Assembly (NCBI GenBank): GCA_959608885.1 | Contig: CAUHSG010000001.1 | Coordinates: forward strand, 169,644 to 233,643 | Origin: an uncultured Coriobacteriia bacterium | GTDB taxonomy: Bacteria > Actinomycetota > Coriobacteriia > Coriobacteriales > QAMH01 | Direction of reading: 5' to 3' | DNA: 64,000 bases | In this document: piece by piece, positions 46,850 through 55,864 of the stretch | How positions within the stretch are numbered: position 1 is the first letter of the stretch | Layout: each line of letters begins with the position of its first letter | Program-made: the position numbers and the translations under genes | The notes under the pieces: generated by a model | The model's database searches: none | Seen by the model: the letters and a program-made list of their open reading frames with translations, nothing else | What the model was told of the DNA's origin: nothing

Positions 46850-48586
46850 CTACATCGTTGTGGTCACGGGCTCGAGCGCCTCGAGGGCCTCGTGGACGAC
46901 GCGCATGATATGCGAAACCGCCTCGCTCACATCGAGCTCGACCTTCTCACCCGTCGCGCGATCCTTGAACTCGACGACGTTGTTCTGCGCACCACGCTTA
47001 CCGATGACCAGTTGGAACGGCCAGCCGATGAGATCGGCATCGGCGAACTTGACACCCGCACGCTCATCGCGGTCATCGAGTGCGACCTCGATGCCGGCGG
47101 CCCCGAGCTCGTCGGCCAACTTGAACGCGAGTGGCTCGACGAGATCATCTCCCATCTGCAGCGGAATCACGCAGACATGCGCCGGAGCGATACTCGCGGG
47201 CCAGTAAATGCCGTGCTCATCGTTGCGTTGCTCGACGGCGGCTGCCATCGAACGCGTCACGCCAATGCCATAGCAGCCCATGACATAGGGCTTCTCGACG
47301 CCATCGGCATCCATGTACGTGGCGCCCATCGCCTCGGAGTACTTGGTGCCGAGCTTGAAGACCTGGCTCACCTCGATGCCGCGCGAACCCGACAGGACCT
47401 TGCCGCATGCGGGACATAGATCGCCCGGCTTGGCGAGCACGAGATCAATCCAGGCATCCGGCGTGAAGTCGCGCCCGGGTTCGGCGCCCAGGAAGTGATG
47501 TCCATCCTCGTTGGCACCAACGGCCCAGGCATGCGTGCCCTCGAGCGCGGCATCGCAGATGCAGATGACGCCATCGGGCAAGCCGACCGGACCCATCGAG
47601 CCCTTGTGCAAGCCCGCATCGAGCATCTCCTCGTCGGTAAGCAGACGCCAGCCCTCGATGGCCTTCTCGGCCTTGATATCGTTGAGCTCGTGGTCGCCCG
47701 GAATGAACAGCGCGTAGATCTTGCCGTCGGCACCGGTGCCCGACAGGGCCTTCACGGTCGCGTTCTCGGGAATGTCGAGGAAGGAGGCGAGATCGGCGAT
47801 GGTGTGCACGCCCGGCGTCTCGATCTTCTCGAGCGCACGCTCCTCGCCGAGTGCCATCGTCACGCCAACGTTTGCCGCCTCGGCATCGGCCGCAAACCCG
47901 CAGGTGCAGTGCACGAGATCGGACTCGCCGGCATCGGCCAGCGCCATGAACTCGCAGGTCTCCGAACCGCCGATCTGGCCGGAATCGGCCTCGACCATGC
48001 GGTACTCAAGGCCAAGGCGCTCACAGACGCGCGCGTAGGCGACTTCCATATTGCGATAGCTCTCGTCGAGGGATTCCTCGTCGGCATTGAAGCTGTAGGC
48101 GTCCTTCATCACGAACTCGCGGGTCCTGAACAAACCGAAGCGCGGACGCATCTCGTCGCGGAACTTCACCTGCATCTGCCAGAGCGTGCAGGGCAGGTCC
48201 TTGTAGCTACGCAGCTCGTCACGCACGAGGCTCGTGATGAGCTCCTCGTGCGTGGGACCGAGGCACAGCTCGCGCTCGTGACGGTCGTTGAGACGCATGA
48301 GCTCGGGACCGTAATCATCCCAGCGACCCGACTCGTGCCAGAGCTCGGCGGGCTGCAGGATGGGCATGAGGATTTCCTGGGCACCGGTCGCGTTCATCTC
48401 CTCGCGCACGATGGCCTGCACCTTGTTGAGCACGGCCATGCCCAGGGGCAAGAACGTATAGGTGCCCGAACCCATCTGGCGAATCATGCCCGCGCGCAGC
48501 AACAACCTGTGGCTCGCGATGTCGGCTCCCGCCGGATCTTCCTTCAACGTCGGACAATACGTCTTGCTCATATGCATGATGCTCAT
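46850..48586 (-). CDS. proS: Prolyl-tRNA synthetase
   Basis: A bacterial-type class II ProRS. 578 residues. The catalytic core N-terminus is HRLLLRAGMIRQMGSGTYTFLPLG. RFGLFRTREFVMKDAYSF is the class II motif 2. An editing (INS/YbaK-like) domain sits about residues 225-390. ATG MSIMHMSK chosen with GAGGG upstream; a longer frame through 48808 overlaps the neighbouring small gene and is rejected. Confidence 0.97.
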   Translation of the reverse strand: MSIMHMSKTYCPTLKEDPAGADIASHRLLLRAGMIRQMGSGTYTFLPLGMAVLNKVQAIVREEMNATGAQEILMPILQPAELWHESGRWDDYGPELMRLNDRHERELCLGPTHEELITSLVRDELRSYKDLPCTLWQMQVKFRDEMRPRFGLFRTREFVMKDAYSFNADEESLDESYRNMEVAYARVCERLGLEYRMVEADSGQIGGSETCEFMALADAGESDLVHCTCGFAADAEAANVGVTMALGEERALEKIETPGVHTIADLASFLDIPENATVKALSGTGADGKIYALFIPGDHELNDIKAEKAIEGWRLLTDEEMLDAGLHKGSMGPVGLPDGVICICDAALEGTHAWAVGANEDGHHFLGAEPGRDFTPDAWIDLVLAKPGDLCPACGKVLSGSRGIEVSQVFKLGTKYSEAMGATYMDADGVEKPYVMGCYGIGVTRSMAAAVEQRNDEHGIYWPASIAPAHVCVIPLQMGDDLVEPLAFKLADELGAAGIEVALDDRDERAGVKFADADLIGWPFQLVIGKRGAQNNVVEFKDRATGEKVELDVSEAVSHIMRVVHEALEALEPVTTTM

Positions 48587-48671
48587 AAGGTACCCTCGCT
48601 TGCGATGTAGCTCGAAATCAGATGTCGCACATGGTACCACGTGCCAACGAGCACAACGACGCGCATATACG

Positions 48672-48729
48672 ACGAGGAGGGCAGACGCCGCAGCATCCAC
48701 CCTCCTCGTAAACCCGGTTTGCGCCGGGT
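48672..48729 (-). terminator. Two hairpins after the 56-residue ORF
   Basis: Stem ACGAGGAGGG / CCCTCCTCGT (48672-48709) and stem ACCCGG / CCGGGT (48712-48729). They lie between the small orphan gene and proS. The U-tract after the second stem is short, so termination is uncertain. Confidence 0.45.
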
Positions 48730-48749
48730 GCATACGCTTCGAAACGCGC

Positions 48750-48920
48750 TTATCGCTCCTCGTTGCCCACGAAGGCGCCACGCACGGAGCAAGCCAGTGC
48801 ACCGTCACGATAGTTGTCCTCGGAGAAAGTGCTCTGAATCTTACCGTCCTGAGCGATGTAGGAAACCATCTCCTCGACGGTCATCTTGGTGTAGTCGCGA
48901 TAAGTGTGATTGCAAGCCAT
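48750..48920 (-). CDS. Small orphan protein, 56 residues
   Basis: No known family recognised. AAAGGAG is 6 nt before the ATG, a strong ribosome-binding site. Residues 1-56 include HTYRDYTKMTVEEMVSYIAQ, a helix-like segment, and a C-terminal ACSVRGAFVGNEER. Two cysteines are present. It is a single gene with its own leader, followed by two hairpins and the proS gene. Highly expressed-looking signals make it a likely real short protein. Translation of the longer upstream frame lacks an RBS. Confidence 0.6.
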   Translation of the reverse strand: MACNHTYRDYTKMTVEEMVSYIAQDGKIQSTFSEDNYRDGALACSVRGAFVGNEER

Positions 48921-49238
48921 TACGTACTCCTTTACTTGGCATCCAACAAAAGCAGGCACACCTTAGCAGCAACGAGAATGGTGATTTATTCTGATTTTCG
49001 GATAAAGATTTGAGGCTCATGGAGAGTCGCGAGCATCGTACCCGCTCAGCAGCATCATGATGCCACTGTTGTCGCAAGCGGACACCCCGTGCAAATACAG
49101 CACGCCCGTCAGCGGCGCAAATGCGCGGCCAAGACAGGCAGGTGATCATCACCCCGGGATCAAATCGCAAGCACCATCGACACGCAAAGGCGCCCCGGAC
49201 CAAGACGAGCCCGGGGCGTCCTCGATGTGAAGCGGAAA
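48921..49238. other. Intergenic region between aspS and small orphan gene
   Basis: No gene was seen in these 318 bases. An AT-richer stretch at about 48960-49010 probably contains the promoter of the orphan gene. A stem CGCCCCGG / CCGGGGCG (49191-49198 with 49211-49218) follows the aspS stop and may terminate aspS. Confidence 0.5.
49191..49218 (-). terminator. Terminator candidate after aspS
   Basis: Stem CGCCCCGG / CCGGGGCG with a 12-nt loop, 20 nt past the aspS stop; the following CCTTTGCG is weakly U-rich. Confidence 0.5.
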
Positions 49239-51026
49239 CTAGAGATTGATGCTGATGTTGGCTTCCTTGAGCTGACGACGGCTCACCTCACCGGGAGCGC
49301 CCGTCATCGGGTCGGCACCCGAACTCGTCTTGGGGAAGGCGATGACATCGCGAATGGACGCATAGCCGCCGATGAGCATGACCAGGCGGTCGAGACCGAG
49401 CGCGATGCCGCCGTGAGGAGGCGCGCCGAAGCCAAGCGCCGTGATGAGGAACCCGAACTGCTCGTCGATCTGCTCGTCGGTCATGCCAATCTGGCGCAGG
49501 ATGCGACGCTGCAGCTCCGGGGTGTGAATGCGGATCGTGCCGCCACCCATCTCGAAGCCGTCCATGACGATGTCATAGGAATAGCTGCCGCAGGCAAGCG
49601 GATCGCTTTCGATCTTGTCGAGGTCCTCGTCGCGCACGCGCGTAAACGGATGATGCTCGGCGGCATAGCGCTTCTCGTCCTCGTCGTAGCGGAACATCGG
49701 GAAGTTCACGACCCAGCACAGGTCATGCGTGCCCGACTCGACGAGGTTCATGGCGTGCGCCATGTGCAGGCGCATGTTGCCGAGCACCTCGTTTACGACG
49801 CTCGTGCTATCGGCACCGAACATGATGAGGTCGCCCGGCTCGACGTCGAGCGCCGTTTTGATCGCCTCGATCTCATCTTCGGTGAAGAACTTGGTGATGG
49901 GGCTGTTGACCTTACCCTCGCTGCGGAACTGAATCCAGGCCATGCCCTTGGCACCCCACTCGAGCGCCAGGTCGCCCAGCTTGTCGATTTGCGCACGCGG
50001 CCAATCGCCCGCGCCCTTGGCGTTGATGGCCTTGACGACGCCGCCGTTGGCGAGCGCACCGGAGAAGACCTTGAATCCGCAGTCCTTGACGATGTCGGAG
50101 ATGTCGACGAGCTCCATGCCGAAACGACGATCCGGACGGTCGGTACCATAGCGGGCCATGGCCTCGGCGTAAGGCACACGGTCGAGCGGGAAGCTCACGT
50201 CGCTGATGCCGACGGCCTCGAAGACCTCGGCGAGCACGTCTTCCATCATCGTCATGACGTCATCTTCGGTAACGAACGACATCTCGATGTCGACCTGCGT
50301 GAATTCGGGCTGACGATCGGCGCGCAGGTCCTCGTCGCGGAAACAGCGCGCGACTTGATAGTAGCGTTCGATGCCACCAATCTGCGTAAGCTGCTTGAAA
50401 AGCTGCGGCGATTGCGGAAGCGCGTAGAAGTGACCGGGATTGGTGCGTGACGGCACGATGAAGTCACGGGCGCCCTCGGGGGTGGACTTGCCCAGGATGG
50501 GGGTCTCGACCTCGATGAAGAGACGCTCATGCAGAGCGTTGCGAATCGACCAGGTAACGGTGTCACGCAGACGCAACGCGTCGGTGACGGGCGTGCGGCG
50601 CATGTCGAGATAGCGCCATTTCATGCGCGTGAGCTCATCGGTGTCGATGTCATCATCGAGTGGGAAAGGCGGTGTGGCAGACTCGTTGAGAATCGTGCAC
50701 TCACGCACAACCACATCAATCTCACCCGTGGGCAGATCGGGGTTGGCGGTGTCTTCGGGACGCTCACGCACGAAGCCGGTGATTTCGATGGCCCATTCGG
50801 GGCGCATCCTCTCACCCAGCTCGAAGCAATCCTTGGCGGTATCGGGGTCAAAGACAACTTGAGTGATGCCCGTGCGGTCACGCAGGTCGACGAAGATCAG
50901 GCCACCATGGTCGCGACGGCGAGCGACCCAGCCGCATAGCGTGACCTCCTCGCCAATGTTGGCACTGCGCAGCTCACCGCACGTACGCGTGTGCATGGAA
51001 TACTCGTTTGCAAAATCCTCAGGCAC
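49239..51026 (-). CDS. aspS: Aspartyl-tRNA synthetase
   Basis: Bacterial-type class IIb AspRS, charging tRNA-Asp. 595 residues. The anticodon-binding OB-fold is VTLCGWVARRRDHGGLIFVDLRD. The class II motif 2 is RYYQVARCFRDEDLRADRQPEFTQ. The GAD insertion domain and motif 3 (GIALGLDRLVMLIGG) are present. GTG start with AAGGAGG 7 nt upstream. A discriminating or non-discriminating role cannot be told from this alone. Upstream lies hisS, 123 nt away. Confidence 0.97.
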   Translation of the reverse strand: MPEDFANEYSMHTRTCGELRSANIGEEVTLCGWVARRRDHGGLIFVDLRDRTGITQVVFDPDTAKDCFELGERMRPEWAIEITGFVRERPEDTANPDLPTGEIDVVVRECTILNESATPPFPLDDDIDTDELTRMKWRYLDMRRTPVTDALRLRDTVTWSIRNALHERLFIEVETPILGKSTPEGARDFIVPSRTNPGHFYALPQSPQLFKQLTQIGGIERYYQVARCFRDEDLRADRQPEFTQVDIEMSFVTEDDVMTMMEDVLAEVFEAVGISDVSFPLDRVPYAEAMARYGTDRPDRRFGMELVDISDIVKDCGFKVFSGALANGGVVKAINAKGAGDWPRAQIDKLGDLALEWGAKGMAWIQFRSEGKVNSPITKFFTEDEIEAIKTALDVEPGDLIMFGADSTSVVNEVLGNMRLHMAHAMNLVESGTHDLCWVVNFPMFRYDEDEKRYAAEHHPFTRVRDEDLDKIESDPLACGSYSYDIVMDGFEMGGGTIRIHTPELQRRILRQIGMTDEQIDEQFGFLITALGFGAPPHGGIALGLDRLVMLIGGYASIRDVIAFPKTSSGADPMTGAPGEVSRRQLKEANISINL

Positions 51027-51149
51027 TGTATGCCCTCCTTCATCATGCGACCCGCCATAGACAGTGGAAGGTCGCGTCCTTCTTACTCACAAGCTAGCTA
51101 TTATGAAACAAGCGACAAGCCCGCGCGAGGGGCATTTCGCCAAGCGCAC

Positions 51150-52460
51150 CTAGAGCAAGCGCGCCATATCCTCGGCAATGGTATCAAGTGACACAGGCGT
51201 CTCCTCGTGCGTGTTCATGTTGCGTGCCGTGCACGTACCGGAAGCCAGCTCATCGGGGCCGATGACAAGCACGTAAGCTGCCTGTGTCTTGCCGGCAACC
51301 TTGAATTGCGACTTGAGCGAGCGGCCTTGCATGTCCATCTGCGCGGCAATACCCGCATCACGCAGGCTCTGGACGATGCCGAAGACCTGCTCGGTCAGCG
51401 CGGCATCCGCGAGCGCGACGTAGACGAAGGGGCGGCTTTCGGGTGCGAGCTCGATGCCGAACTCCTCGAGCACGAGCAGGATACGCTCGAAACCAACGGC
51501 AAAGCCGAGGCCCGGCAAATCCTTACCCGAAATCTCGCCCATGAGCTTGTCGTAGTGACCACCGCCGCCAATGGCGGTCTGCGTTCCCAGGCCAGCCGTG
51601 ACCTGCACCTCGAAGACAGTACCCGTGTAATAGTCGAAGCCACGAACGAGACGGGAATCTTCCACGTACGGGATACCGGCAGCATCCAAGCACGATTTGA
51701 CCTGTTCGAAGCGGTCGGAGCAGCTTTCGCAAAGGTAGTCCGAAAAGCGCGGAGCATCGTCCATGACACGCTTGCACGTCTCGTTCTTGCAGTCAAACGA
51801 GCGCAGCGGATTGGCGTCGATGCGACGCTTACACTCATCGCAAAGCTCGTCGGCATGCTCGGCCTCGTAATCACGTACCGCCTGCGTGTAAGCGGGACGA
51901 CACGATTCATCACCCATCGAGTTGATGAGCAGTGTCATCTGCTCGGCGGGGATACCGAGCGCGGCAAAGAAACGCATGCACATGATGATCATCTCGGCAT
52001 CGGCAATTGGCTCGGTAGCGCCAAGGCACTCGACACCCACCTGCCTGAATTCGCGATAGCGGCCCTTCTGCGGACGCTCGGCGCGAAACATCGGCCCCGC
52101 GTACCAGAGCTTTGCCGGAGCCGCGCCCTGCGGTACGAGGGTGTGCTCGGCGATGGCACGCACAACGCCTGCCGTGCCCTCGGGACGCAGCGAGAGGACC
52201 TGGTCACTCTTGAGCGCGGCGCCCTCGCGCATTGTCTGCATGGCCCCCATCGACCGTACCGAGAAGAGCTCCTTGCTGGCAACGTCACTCGTCTCTCCAA
52301 CGCTACGCGTGAAGAGCTCGGTGCTCTCGAAAATCGGCGTCTGGATGGGCTCGTAGCCATAGGCGGAAAACACCTCGTTCGCACGTGCAACGAACTCAAG
52401 CCACGCACCTGCGCGGTCAAAGATAAGATCCTGAGTACCTTTCGGCGCCTTGTATCGCAT
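51150..52460 (-). CDS. hisS: Histidyl-tRNA synthetase
   Basis: Class IIa HisRS. 436 residues. YKAPKGTQDLIFDRAGAW and LRPEGTAGVVRA mark the N-terminus and motif 2. LVRGFDYYTGTVFEV and GGGGHYDKLMGEI are the histidine-binding segments. Between them a Cys-rich insertion (LCDECKRRIDANPLRSFDC and related) may bind zinc. The start overlaps the upstream coiled-coil gene stop as TAATG. Confidence 0.96.
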   Translation of the reverse strand: MRYKAPKGTQDLIFDRAGAWLEFVARANEVFSAYGYEPIQTPIFESTELFTRSVGETSDVASKELFSVRSMGAMQTMREGAALKSDQVLSLRPEGTAGVVRAIAEHTLVPQGAAPAKLWYAGPMFRAERPQKGRYREFRQVGVECLGATEPIADAEMIIMCMRFFAALGIPAEQMTLLINSMGDESCRPAYTQAVRDYEAEHADELCDECKRRIDANPLRSFDCKNETCKRVMDDAPRFSDYLCESCSDRFEQVKSCLDAAGIPYVEDSRLVRGFDYYTGTVFEVQVTAGLGTQTAIGGGGHYDKLMGEISGKDLPGLGFAVGFERILLVLEEFGIELAPESRPFVYVALADAALTEQVFGIVQSLRDAGIAAQMDMQGRSLKSQFKVAGKTQAAYVLVIGPDELASGTCTARNMNTHEETPVSLDTIAEDMARLL

Positions 52461-52867
52461 TACTTGCCGTCCTTTTCATTTGTCTGGTCTCCGCTTGTGC
52501 CAGGCTCGTCGCTCACGACGATGGCATCGACATCGATGGGCTGCGGATCATCCGAATTTTGCACATCCTCGACGGTTGCGCTCATGGTCGTAAGCTCGTC
52601 CTCATATGCCTGCTTGTGAGCGGCGTTTTCCTCGATGCGAGCTATGAGCTCGGCATGCGATGTGCGAAACTCCGCATCATCTGCCAATTGCTCGTAGACA
52701 TCGCGACCAAGCTGCTGCATGAGCTTGTTCTCCTCAAGCACCAGATCGGCAATCTTCATCTTTATCTTGGCCTTAGTTGCCACATCACCCGCCGTCGACG
52801 CAAGTCCTGACACGAACTCGCTGCCCTTATCGATGAGCTCTTTGGCGGTTTCCTGAAAACTACTCAT
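52460..52867 (-). CDS. Hypothetical coiled-coil protein upstream of hisS
   Basis: A 135-residue helical protein with no known name. The first 85 residues look like an amphipathic coiled coil (TKAKIKMKIADLVLEENKLMQQLGRDVYEQL). The last 40 are Asp/Ser/Thr-rich and probably disordered. No signal peptide or membrane segment. Overlaps the hisS start by TAATG, so it is likely co-translated with it; a link to translation is inference only. Confidence 0.6.
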   Translation of the reverse strand: MSSFQETAKELIDKGSEFVSGLASTAGDVATKAKIKMKIADLVLEENKLMQQLGRDVYEQLADDAEFRTSHAELIARIEENAAHKQAYEDELTTMSATVEDVQNSDDPQPIDVDAIVVSDEPGTSGDQTNEKDGK

Positions 52868-52900
52868 GCATAGCTCCTTTGCAGATGATGGTCATCTACG

Positions 52901-52928
52901 CAAAAGAGGCCCATCAGGGCCTCTCGAG
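52901..52928 (-). terminator. Rho-independent terminator after rpmB
   Basis: Perfect 8-bp stem AGAGGCCC / GGGCCTCT with a 4-nt loop, followed on the minus strand by TTTTGCG, 27 nt after the rpmB stop. It separates rpmB from the coiled-coil/hisS operon. Confidence 0.75.
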
Positions 52929-52950
52929 ATAGCGCGTATATGCACAAAGA

Positions 52951-53142
52951 CTAGGCGCGGGTGACCTTGCCGGCCTTCAGGCAGCTCGTGCAGACGTTGG
53001 CCTTGCGGACGTGACCCTTGGCGTCCTTGATGGTGACCTTCTGGATGTTGGGGCGGAAGACCCTGTTGGTCACACGGTGGGAGTGGCTGACATTGCGGCC
53101 TGCTGCCGGATGCTTTCCGCAGACTTCGCATACCTTCGACAT
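52951..53142 (-). CDS. rpmB: 50S ribosomal protein L28
   Basis: Large-subunit ribosomal protein, 63 residues. KVCEVCGKHPAAGRNVSHSHR is the family N-terminus with one CxxC pair, and the C-terminal ANVCTSCLKAGKV gives a second, so this is the zinc-binding form. ATG chosen with AAGGAG 7 nt upstream; a longer frame starts in the leader. Monocistronic with its own terminator. Confidence 0.95.
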   Translation of the reverse strand: MSKVCEVCGKHPAAGRNVSHSHRVTNRVFRPNIQKVTIKDAKGHVRKANVCTSCLKAGKVTRA

Positions 53143-53216
53143 CTTCGTTCTCCTTGCTGCAAACGGCTTGCGCCGGATTTCCATACGGATTAAGCGTGTC
53201 ACCACGCGAATTCAGA

Positions 53217-53244
53217 ACTATAGCACAAATGACATACGTGGGAA
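53217..53244 (-). promoter_or_regulatory. rpmB promoter candidate
   Basis: On the minus strand TTCCCA, 16 nt, then TATAGT preceded by TGC (extended -10), about 75 nt upstream of the rpmB ATG. Confidence 0.45.
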
Positions 53245-53292
53245 CGAGGAATTTTCTTCCTCCCTTTTTCTGCCTATCTTCTTTGAGGACAT

Positions 53293-54231
53293 TCAAGAGC
53301 GCGGGTGGGCATCCTTGTAGACGTCCTTTATGTGCTGCAAGGAGAGGTGCGTGTAAATCTGGGTCGTCGAAAGGCTCGCATGTCCGAGCATCTCTTGGAC
53401 GCTGCGCAGGTCAGCACCGCCCTCGACAAGATCGGTCGCGAAGGCATGACGCATGTCATGAGGATGCAGGCTCGGGTCGAGGCCCGCCTGGGAGGCACGC
53501 TGCTTGAAGACGCGACGCAGGCTATCGGCAGACATCGCGTTGCCACGCGTGGAGATGAAGAGCGCGTTGCTGCGCGCATCGCCCAGAAGAGCCGGACGTC
53601 CTTCTCGCATGTAGCGATCCACGGCCTCGAGCGCGACCGGGTACAGGGGGACGATGCGCTCCTTGGAACCCTTGCCGAAGAGCCGCACGCTCGCATCGGA
53701 GAAGTCGACGTCACCTACCTCGAGGCGCGCGAGCTCGGCGATGCGGGCGCCGCTTGCGTACAGGAGCTCGAGAAACGCCTGGTCACGAATGCCGACCTGA
53801 TCGTCCGGGCAGACCGCGAGCAGCTGCGCGATATCGGCATCGCTCGTCTTGCGCGGCAGGTCGCGCCCCAATTTGGGCGAAGATGTTGCGGCGGCGGGAT
53901 TGAGCTGGGTCACCCCCTGAACGTTGAGGTACTTGAAGAAGGTGCGGATGGCCGACAGGCGCCGCGAAGTCGTCTTGGGTGTATAACCCGCGGCGTTGAG
54001 CTCAACGAGATAGCGGCGAAAGCGGCGGTACTCAACCTGGAGCGGATCGAGTCCGCTACGTACTGCCCAATCGAGATAGCTGCGGATGTCGATGCAGTAG
54101 GCCCGCACGGTGTTGGGCGAAAGACCGCGTTCGACCGCGAGATGACGGGCGAACGCACATGCCCAGCGCACGGCCTGCGCGTCGAAGCGCTCATCGGCGA
54201 AGCATTCCTCGGGAGAGAAGACCTTCGTCAT
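53293..54231 (-). CDS. xerC: Tyrosine recombinase XerC-like
   Basis: A chromosome-dimer-resolution recombinase of the tyrosine integrase family. 312 residues, a typical Xer length. The N-terminal SAM-like domain includes LSPNTVRAYCIDIRSYLDW. Catalytic residues: Arg in YASGARIAELARLE, Lys in GKGSKERIVPL, the HxxR in HPHDMRHAFAT, His in GHASLSTTQ and Tyr in IYTHL. Housekeeping context (trmFO upstream) supports XerC rather than a phage integrase. The start overlaps the trmFO stop by ATGA. Confidence 0.9.
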   Translation of the reverse strand: MTKVFSPEECFADERFDAQAVRWACAFARHLAVERGLSPNTVRAYCIDIRSYLDWAVRSGLDPLQVEYRRFRRYLVELNAAGYTPKTTSRRLSAIRTFFKYLNVQGVTQLNPAAATSSPKLGRDLPRKTSDADIAQLLAVCPDDQVGIRDQAFLELLYASGARIAELARLEVGDVDFSDASVRLFGKGSKERIVPLYPVALEAVDRYMREGRPALLGDARSNALFISTRGNAMSADSLRRVFKQRASQAGLDPSLHPHDMRHAFATDLVEGGADLRSVQEMLGHASLSTTQIYTHLSLQHIKDVYKDAHPRS

Positions 54232-55586
54232 GATTGCGATACTCCATCGAAGAGGTCAGGACGTCCCGCAACGAAATCGTCGATAGCCGCATGCGCCCGC
54301 GCGGCATAGGCAGCCTTGCGCTCGCGCTTGTTGCGTATCTTGGGTTCGATGGGATCGATGATGCCGTAATTGACATGCATGGGCTGGTAGTCTGCCGTGG
54401 CAGGGTCGGTCGCGTATGCGAGCAGACAACCGAAGAGGCTCTCGCGGGGCAGCACAGGCTCGGCAAGGCCGGCGAGCTCGGCGTAGACGGCGAGCGCGAC
54501 GAAGAGCCCCGAGGCAACGGCCTCGAGATAGCCTTCAGTACCCGTGAGCTGACCGGCCAGGTGCACCTCGGGCCTTGAGGGCATGGCGAGCGTTTTCGTC
54601 AGCACGTGCGGCGTGTCGACGAAGGTGTTGCGGTGCATGACGCCATAGCGTGAGAACTCGGCGTTGGCGAGGCCAGGAATCATCCTGAAGACACGCTCCT
54701 GCTCGCCGAAGCGCAGGTTAGTCTGGAAGCCAACGAGGTTGTATGCCGTCGCCGCAGCGTTCTCGGCGCGCAGCTGCACGGCAGCCCAGGGGCGCTTGCC
54801 CGTACGCGGATCGGTGAGCCCGACCGGCTTGAGGGCACCATGCGAGAGCGCGTCGCGCCCGGTACGCGCGACTTCCTCGACCGGCTGGCACGCCGCGAAG
54901 AGCTCACGGCGCTCGAAATCCTTTTCGATGACACGTCGCGCCGCAACGAGCTCATCGACGAAGGCCTCGTACTCCTCCTTGGTAAAGGGGGCGTTGAGGT
55001 AATCTGCCGTGCCACCCTTGTCATAGCGCGACTGGGCAAACACAATGCTGCGGTCGATGGAATCGGCCTCGACGATGGGGGCTGCCGCATCGTAGAACGC
55101 AAGGCCCTGCGAACCGAGCTCGTCGGCAAGCTGGGACGCGAGCACGTCAGCGGTGAGCGGGCCGGTCGCGATGATGGCCGGACCTTCGGGAATGCCCGTG
55201 CACTCCTCGCGCACGAGCTCGATGTTGGGTGATGCGTCGATGAGGCGCTGCACGGCGGCGGAGAATTCGTTGCGATCGACCGCGAGCGCGCCGCCTGCGG
55301 CTACGCGCGTGTCAAAGGCACAGGCAAGGAGTCTGGAGCCGAGCGCATTGAGCTCGTATTTGAGCGACCCTGCCGCGGTCTCGGGGTTGACGCTCTTGAG
55401 CGAGTTCGAGCAGACGAGCTCGGCGACGTCACCCGTCTTGTGCACGGGTGTGGGATGCTCGGGACGCATCTCGACGAGGCGTACGGGGACTCCGCGTGCA
55501 GCGAGCTGCAACGCGGCCTCGCAACCAGCGAGTCCTGCCCCGATGACCGTGACTACGGGAAACTCTCTACCGACCATGGACAACAA
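54228..55586 (-). CDS. trmFO: Methylenetetrahydrofolate-tRNA-(uracil-5-)-methyltransferase TrmFO
   Basis: An FAD-dependent enzyme that makes m5U54 in the T-loop of tRNA using methylene-tetrahydrofolate. 452 residues. FAD-binding VTVIGAGLAGCEAALQLA, then EMRPEHPTPVHKTGDVAELVCSNSLKS, the family signature. GTADYLNAPFTKEEY and HRNTFVDTPHVL are conserved TrmFO blocks. The frame opens at a TTG with GAGG 7 nt upstream; an ATG 9 nt later is the alternative start. Confidence 0.95.
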   Translation of the reverse strand: MLSMVGREFPVVTVIGAGLAGCEAALQLAARGVPVRLVEMRPEHPTPVHKTGDVAELVCSNSLKSVNPETAAGSLKYELNALGSRLLACAFDTRVAAGGALAVDRNEFSAAVQRLIDASPNIELVREECTGIPEGPAIIATGPLTADVLASQLADELGSQGLAFYDAAAPIVEADSIDRSIVFAQSRYDKGGTADYLNAPFTKEEYEAFVDELVAARRVIEKDFERRELFAACQPVEEVARTGRDALSHGALKPVGLTDPRTGKRPWAAVQLRAENAAATAYNLVGFQTNLRFGEQERVFRMIPGLANAEFSRYGVMHRNTFVDTPHVLTKTLAMPSRPEVHLAGQLTGTEGYLEAVASGLFVALAVYAELAGLAEPVLPRESLFGCLLAYATDPATADYQPMHVNYGIIDPIEPKIRNKRERKAAYAARAHAAIDDFVAGRPDLFDGVSQS

Positions 55587-55619
55587 ACGACCTCACTTAT
55601 AGAGAACCGCTCCGGAATC

Positions 55620-55757
55620 CTACTTCTCGAGCTTGGGATAGCTGATGCCCAAGACATCCGCGAGGTTCTTGAGCGCCTGCTCTTCTGGAATACCCGCTTC
55701 AGCTTGCTGATTCAGGTACCTTTGCATTTCCTCTTTGGTCATTTCCTGATCCTCCAT
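55620..55757 (-). CDS. Small protein of 45 residues between dprA and trmFO
   Basis: No known family. Starts MEDQEMTKEEMQRYLNQQ, continues through EEQALKNLADVLGISY and ends PKLEK. ATG with AAAGGA 7 nt upstream. The content is helical and looks protein-like, not random. It occupies the place where topA lies in the dprA-topA-trmFO-xerC cluster of many Gram-positives. Too short for confident calling, but the start signal and sequence are good. Confidence 0.55.
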   Translation of the reverse strand: MEDQEMTKEEMQRYLNQQAEAGIPEEQALKNLADVLGISYPKLEK

Positions 55758-55864
55758 GGTGCATTCCTTTCGGCAAGCTGCTTGAACTCAACGATTCACC
55801 TTACCATTGCCTCCATCTTCTTGTCTCATGAAGCAAAGAATTACATATGATGACTCCCTCCTTC

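Noticed and set aside
48587..48808. A 74-residue N-terminal extension of proS
   Set aside because: It overlaps the hairpins and the orphan gene, has no conserved residues, and a good GAGGG site precedes the ATG at 48586.
53293..54231. Integrase of a mobile element
   Set aside because: The recombinase lies between housekeeping genes with a 4-nt overlap to trmFO and has no att-like repeats nearby, so XerC fits better.
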